The translations under genes and the position numbers were made by a program. From Actinospineispora acaciae DSM 45401 (GTDB taxonomy: Bacteria > Actinomycetota > Actinomycetes > Mycobacteriales > Pseudonocardiaceae): 64,000 nucleotides of DNA. The notes beneath the pieces were generated by a model. It was not told where the DNA came from. It saw only the letters and a program-made list of their open reading frames with translations, and did not search any database. The DNA is taken from the NCBI RefSeq assembly GCF_000620785.1, contig NZ_JIAI01000001.1:930001-994000 (forward strand). The letters run 5' to 3'. Positions 60,729 through 64,000 of this stretch are shown one piece after another (within the stretch, counting starts at the first letter, position 1; every line of letters begins with the position of its first letter).

Positions 60729-61266
60729 CTTTTGCGGCGGTGCGGGCGTGGTGGGCGGCGGTGGGGTCGGCGGTCACGGCGGCTACGGAGATGGCGCCGT
60801 CGATGAGGACGAGCAGTTGGGCGGCCAGTGCGGCGGGGTCGGGGGTGCCGGTGTCGCGGGCGAGCCCGGTCAGGTACCGCTGGAGCAGGTGCTTGTGGTC
60901 GCGGGCGGCCTCGGCGACGGCCGGCGCGGTGGCCCCGAGCTCGCCGAACGAGTTGAGGAACGCGCACCCCCGGAACCCCGGCCGGGAGAACCACTCGTAC
61001 AGCCAGTCGAACACCGCCAGCACCCGTTCGTCCGGCCGCCCGCATTGCTCGACGAAGCCGGCCAGGTCCTCCCGCCACCGCAGGTCACGGCGCCGCAGGT
61101 AGGCGACGACGAGCCGTTCCTTGGACGGAAAGCACCGGTACAGGCGTTTGAGCGAGACGCCGGACGCGGCGCGGATCTCGTCCATCCCGACCGCCTGGAT
61201 GCCCCGGTCGTAGAACAGCGCGTCGGCGGCGTCGAGCAGCCGCGAGGTGGCCTCGGCGTGATCCAC
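60691..61266 (-). CDS. TetR/AcrR family regulator
   Basis: 191 residues. HTH: AADALFYDRGIQAVGMDEIRAASGVSLKRLYRCFPSKERL (shown in part); the C-terminal part is compact, with FRGCAFLNSFGELGA. It is divergent from the DUF1348 gene with twin perfect operators between them. The last codons lie within the 60659-60728 hairpin. It most likely represses the DUF1348 gene and itself. Confidence 0.88.
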   Translation of the reverse strand: MDHAEATSRLLDAADALFYDRGIQAVGMDEIRAASGVSLKRLYRCFPSKERLVVAYLRRRDLRWREDLAGFVEQCGRPDERVLAVFDWLYEWFSRPGFRGCAFLNSFGELGATAPAVAEAARDHKHLLQRYLTGLARDTGTPDPAALAAQLLVLIDGAISVAAVTADPTAAHHARTAAKALLSGREWLAGL

Positions 61267-61287
61267 GGCAGTCTCCCTCTGGCGTCG

Positions 61288-61327
61288 GAGAACGGGCGTT
61301 CTCTAGGATACGAGAACGACCGTTCTC
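61288..61327. promoter_or_regulatory. Twin perfect TetR operators GAGAACG-N2-CGTTCTC
   Basis: GAGAACGGGCGTTCTC at 61288-61303 and GAGAACGACCGTTCTC at 61312-61327, both perfect inverted repeats with 7-base arms, centres 24 bases apart. They fill the 81-base gap between the TetR and DUF1348 genes and each is followed by TAG, so longer matches extend beyond the arms. Confidence 0.72.
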
Positions 61328-61347
61328 TAGAGTAGGGAGTTGACGCG

Positions 61348-61806
61348 ATGAGCCCGCGACCGCCGTTCCCCCCGTTCGACGAGCAGACCGCCCGGCAGAA
61401 GGTGCAGGCCGCCGAGGACGCCTGGAACACCCGCGACCCGGAGAAGGTCGCGCTGGCCTACACCGAGGACTCCGTGTGGCGCAACCGCGACCGGTTCGTC
61501 GAGGGCCGGGCACAGATCGTGGAGTTCCTGCGCCAGAAGTGGGACCGCGAGCTGGACTACGCGCTGCGCAAGGAGCTGTGGGGGTTCCGGAACAACCGCA
61601 TCGCCGTGCGCTTCCAGTACGAGTGCCACGACCGGGACGGCCGGTACTGGCGCAGCTACGGCAACGAGCTCTGGGAGTTCACCCCCGAGGGGCTGATGAG
61701 CCGGCGCGAGGCGAGCATCAACGACGTCCGCATCGAGGCCGCCGACCGGCGCATCCACGGCCCCCGTCCCGCCGAGGAGCACGGCCTGCTGCTGCCGATC
61801 CAGTAA
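61348..61806 (+). CDS. DUF1348 (NTF2-like) protein
   Basis: 152 residues. [30 protein letters not shown], the NTF2-like core, and [32 protein letters not shown] are typical of DUF1348/nuclear transport factor 2-like proteins. It is often next to TetR or AraC regulators and its function is not known; a SnoaL-type ligand pocket is likely. It begins 20 bases after the second TetR operator. Confidence 0.85.
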   Translation: MSPRPPFPPFDEQTARQKVQAAEDAWNTRDPEKVALAYTEDSVWRNRDRFVEGRAQIVEFLRQKWDRELDYALRKELWGFRNNRIAVRFQYECHDRDGRYWRSYGNELWEFTPEGLMSRREASINDVRIEAADRRIHGPRPAEEHGLLLPIQ

Positions 61807-61812
61807 AAGCTA

Positions 61813-62566
61813 GTGGCGACTGTCGACACTTGACGGTCGAATCTGTCATCCTGACCCCACCGCGCGCCCGACCACGCGAACGGAGCCGGGATTGGAACCG
61901 TCAGAACAGCCCAGCGCAGTCCATGCCGTCCAGGATGTGCCGCTCGAACCGGGCGACCACCTCGGTCGCGTCCCGGGAGGTGATCGCCTCGGCGAGCAGC
62001 GCCGCCAGCTCGACGTGCCGTTCCACCAGCCCGACATGGCCGCGCGCCGGGGCGTCCGTGCTCAGCATGGCCAGCACGATCTGGTCCCGCAGCCCGTCGT
62101 AACTGCTGGTCAGCCGGCTGTTTCCGGCCGCGTCCACCACCGCGCGGTGGAACCGGCGGTCGGCGCGCACGATCGTCGAGGCCTCGCCGCCGTCGACGGC
62201 GCGGCGCAGGGCGTCGAGCTCGTCGCCGAACCCGGAGGTCGGCTCGCCCCGGTGGACGATCAGGCGGACCGCGAGCGTCTCCAACGCGGTGCGCATGCCC
62301 GCCAGCTCGCGCACGTCGTTGGCGTCGAACTCGACCACGACATAGGGCTTGTTCGGCTCCTTCGTGACCAGCCCGGACTGCTCCAGCATCCGCAGCGCCT
62401 CGCGGACCGGCGAGCGGCTGACCCGCATCTGCTCGGCGACCGTGGAGTCGCGCAGCGCCTGGCCGGGGGCGACCCGGCCGGTGAGGATGGCCTCCCGTAT
62501 CCGCGCGTGGATGTCGCTGACCAGCAGGCCGGCGCGCACCGGGGCGAAGGTGGCGACTGTCGACAC
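61813..62566 (+). repeat. 17-base direct repeat around the GntR gene, with TGTCGACA core
   Basis: GTGGCGACTGTCGACAC occurs at 61813-61829, after the DUF1348 stop, and again at 62550-62566, over the first codons of the GntR gene. The core TGTCGACA is a palindrome and is the same as at the GntR/decarboxylase locus (16693, 16754). The second copy is a probable operator for the GntR and the divergent permease, which start only 29 bases apart; the first has no gene to control in front of it. Confidence 0.6.
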
Positions 62567-62578
62567 GGAGCGGGGCAC
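61901..62578 (-). CDS. GntR family regulator (FCD subfamily)
   Basis: 225 residues. HTH: STVAEQMRVSRSPVREALRMLEQSGLV (about residues 44-70), then FCD (LAGMRTALETLAVRLIVH, DRRFHRAVVDAAGNSRL). The start is uncertain: ATG 62578 or GTG 62566, which would put the TGTCGACA site at the start codon, just as in the GntR gene at 15955. It is divergent from the permease by 29 bases and should repress both it and the aldolase downstream. Confidence 0.87.
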   Translation of the reverse strand: MPRSVSTVATFAPVRAGLLVSDIHARIREAILTGRVAPGQALRDSTVAEQMRVSRSPVREALRMLEQSGLVTKEPNKPYVVVEFDANDVRELAGMRTALETLAVRLIVHRGEPTSGFGDELDALRRAVDGGEASTIVRADRRFHRAVVDAAGNSRLTSSYDGLRDQIVLAMLSTDAPARGHVGLVERHVELAALLAEAITSRDATEVVARFERHILDGMDCAGLF

Positions 62579-62607
62579 CGCACCGAGGGTAGTCCGGTGG
62601 GTGCCTG

Positions 62608-63864
62608 ATGTACTCCGCCGCGGTGACCAGGGCCGTTCGCAGGCTGGTGCCCCTGCTGGGCGTCTGCTTCTTCGTCAGCATCATCGACCGCACGAACGTC
62701 AGCGTCGCCGCGCTGACCATGAACGCCGAGCTGGGCCTCTCGGCCGCGGCCTACGGGTTCGGGGCGGGGATCTTCTTCGTCGCGTACTTCCTGTTCGAGC
62801 TGCCCAGCAACCTCGCGCTGGAGCGGTTCGGGGCCCGGCGATGGCTGGCCAGGATCATGGTGACCTGGGGCGTCATCTCGGTCGGGATGGCGTTCATCCA
62901 GAACGACGTCACGTTCTACCTGGCGCGGTTCCTGCTGGGCGCGGCCGAGGCCGGGTTCTTTCCCGGCGTGGTCTATTACCTGTACCAGTGGTTCGACGGG
63001 CGGAACATCGCGCGGGTGCTCGCGCTGTTCTCCGCGTTCGGGCCGCTGGCGAACGCGGTCGGCGCCCCGCTGGCCACCTCGATCATGCAGGCCTGGGGCT
63101 GGCGCTGGGTGTACGTGATCGAGGGCATCCCGGCGGTGCTGCTGGCGTTCGTGCTGCTCCGGGCGCTGCCGGACAGCATCGAGGACGCCCGTTGGCTGAG
63201 CGCGACCGATCGGCGCGCGCTGCGCGAGGGCCTCGGCGCCGGGCCGGCACGGCCGGTCTCCTGGCGCACCGCGCTGCGAGATCCGCAGTCCGTGCTGATG
63301 TGCCTGCAGTACCTGCTGATCATGACCAGCAGCTACGCGCTGGTGCTGTGGCTGCCGCAGATCATCCGCTCGTTCGACGTCGGCATCGGGCTGACCGGCT
63401 GGCTCACCGCTGTTCCGTTCGCGGTGGCCACCGTGGGGCTGCTGGCCTGGGGGCGCAGCTCGGCCCGCAGCGGTGAGACGCTGTGGCACGCCGTGCTCCC
63501 CTGCCTGGTCGCCGCCGCCGCGTTCGTGGCCGGCGCGTTCACCAGGCAGCCGGCGGCGGCGCTGGTGCTGCTCTCGGTCGGCGCGGCGGCCATCTACTGC
63601 GCGCCCGTCGGGTTCTGGTCGCTGCCGCGCACGTTCGTCAGCGGCGCGGCGGCGGCCACCGCGACCGCGATGGCGAACTCGTTCGGGAACCTCGGCGGCT
63701 TCGTCGGCCCGTACCTCAACGGCTGGATCCGGGACGCCACTGGGAGCTTCGAGCTCGGGCTCGCGCTGTTCGGCCTCCCGGTCCTGCTGGGCGGGCTGCT
63801 CACGTTCGTCACCATCCGAATGGCCCGGCCCGTGGCGGCGCTCGCGAAGGGAGGTCGGCGTTGA
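62608..63864 (+). CDS. MFS transporter (anion:cation symporter type)
   Basis: 418 residues. VCFFVSIIDRTNVSVAALTMNAELGLSAAAYGFGAGIFFVAYFLFELPSNLALERFGARRWLAR (read in part) is the ACS family start, as in tartrate, phthalate and glucarate permeases. AAEAGFFPGVVYYLYQWF is the helix 4-5 loop. It should import a sugar acid or dicarboxylate. Its stop overlaps the aldolase ATG (TGATG), so the two are one operon under the divergent GntR. Confidence 0.87.
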   Translation: MYSAAVTRAVRRLVPLLGVCFFVSIIDRTNVSVAALTMNAELGLSAAAYGFGAGIFFVAYFLFELPSNLALERFGARRWLARIMVTWGVISVGMAFIQNDVTFYLARFLLGAAEAGFFPGVVYYLYQWFDGRNIARVLALFSAFGPLANAVGAPLATSIMQAWGWRWVYVIEGIPAVLLAFVLLRALPDSIEDARWLSATDRRALREGLGAGPARPVSWRTALRDPQSVLMCLQYLLIMTSSYALVLWLPQIIRSFDVGIGLTGWLTAVPFAVATVGLLAWGRSSARSGETLWHAVLPCLVAAAAFVAGAFTRQPAAALVLLSVGAAAIYCAPVGFWSLPRTFVSGAAAATATAMANSFGNLGGFVGPYLNGWIRDATGSFELGLALFGLPVLLGGLLTFVTIRMARPVAALAKGGRR

Positions 63865-64000
63865 TGTCGTTGCGTGCCCGGCTGGCGGCGGGACCGGTGC
63901 TCGGGACGTTCGCGGGCGTGAACGCGGCCTCGGCGGTGGAGACGCTGGGCTGGGCGGGGTTCGACGCGGTCTGCCTGGACGCCGAGCACGGCGCGCTGGG
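63864..64000 (+). CDS. HpcH/HpaI family aldolase (5' part only)
   Basis: 45 codons are visible, then the window ends. ATG 63864 follows GGGAGG. The start LGTFAGVNAASAVETLGWAGFDAVCLDAEHGAL (read in part) is the HpaI-type aldolase N-terminus, with the catalytic His in DAEHG. With the ACS permease upstream it probably cleaves a 2-keto-3-deoxy sugar acid. It is a second aldolase of the type already seen at 24700. Confidence 0.8.
   Translation, partial: MSLRARLAAGPVLGTFAGVNAASAVETLGWAGFDAVCLDAEHGAL

Overview
The window is very GC-rich DNA, with tightly packed genes, frequent 4-base ATGA/GTGA stop-start overlaps and many GTG starts. This points to a soil-type actinomycete; a Pseudonocardiaceae-like genome is my guess, not something the sequence proves. 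It is accessory catabolic and transport territory. I count nine intact major-facilitator (MFS) transporters plus one decayed one, four FCD-type GntR regulators, three TetR, and single LacI, IclR, ArsR, MerR, LysR and LuxR-type regulators. Most regulators sit next to a small enzyme-and-transporter set. The only core-metabolism block is a complete sdhCAB operon. I saw no rRNA, tRNA, CRISPR array or intact insertion sequence. || Layout, left part: 1-8145 is a divergent TetR-controlled catabolic unit. Leftward it has a MaoC/SCP2-like protein, an alpha/beta hydrolase, an MFS permease and a 2OG-Fe(II) oxygenase; rightward it has TetR, an acyl-CoA synthetase fused in frame to a citryl-CoA-lyase-like domain, and a zinc alcohol dehydrogenase. 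8132-10285 is a LacI regulator divergent from a Gfo/Idh/MocA oxidoreductase with twin operators. 10388-13826 is sdhCAB. 13796-17147 holds two SDRs, a cupin of the dihydroxyacetophenone dioxygenase type and a GntR, divergent from a carboxymuconolactone-decarboxylase-like gene. 17166-21365 is GntR divergent from an aldehyde dehydrogenase and a tricarballylate-dehydrogenase-like flavoprotein, followed by the frameshifted remains of an MHS-type permease. 21523-22731 is a visibly lower-GC DUF6236-like gene, probably acquired. || Middle part: 22736-24599 has an exporter and an uncharacterised gene. 24700-31945 is an IclR-controlled unit (HpaI-type aldolase, cupin and DUF6282-like metal hydrolase one way; IclR, two permeases and a DHOD-like flavoprotein the other). 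31966-33272 is an ArsR/SRPBCC set whose last gene is frameshifted. 33359-38436 is an ABC importer with an acyl-CoA-dehydrogenase-like enzyme and a DUF4242 protein. A small cysteine-containing leader peptide and an attenuator-like hairpin precede it and point to sulfur-responsive control; a TetR gene is divergent. 38444-46844 contains an L,D-transpeptidase, SDR and cupin genes, a DHA2 transporter with a C-terminal UBP-type zinc finger, and a two-component system divergent from a DUF4097 lipoprotein. || Right part: 46855-51017 is an M24 peptidase plus permease divergent from GntR and a DUF1989 protein, with twin operators. 51014-54733 holds MerR, a SnoaL-like protein, a dehalogenase-like hydrolase, an orphan 3Fe-4S ferredoxin and a permease. 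54807-60488 is LysR divergent from a metal-ligand-poor M24 (ectoine-hydrolase-like) enzyme and an enolase-superfamily enzyme, facing a nitrilase-permease pair. 60691-61806 is TetR divergent from a DUF1348 gene with twin perfect operators. 61901-64000 is GntR divergent from a permease and a second HpaI-type aldolase that runs off the window. || The strongest leads for new biology are the synthetase/citryl-CoA-lyase fusion, the transporter/UBP fusion, the leader-peptide attenuator over the putative organosulfur operon, and the TGTCGACA motif shared by two GntR loci.
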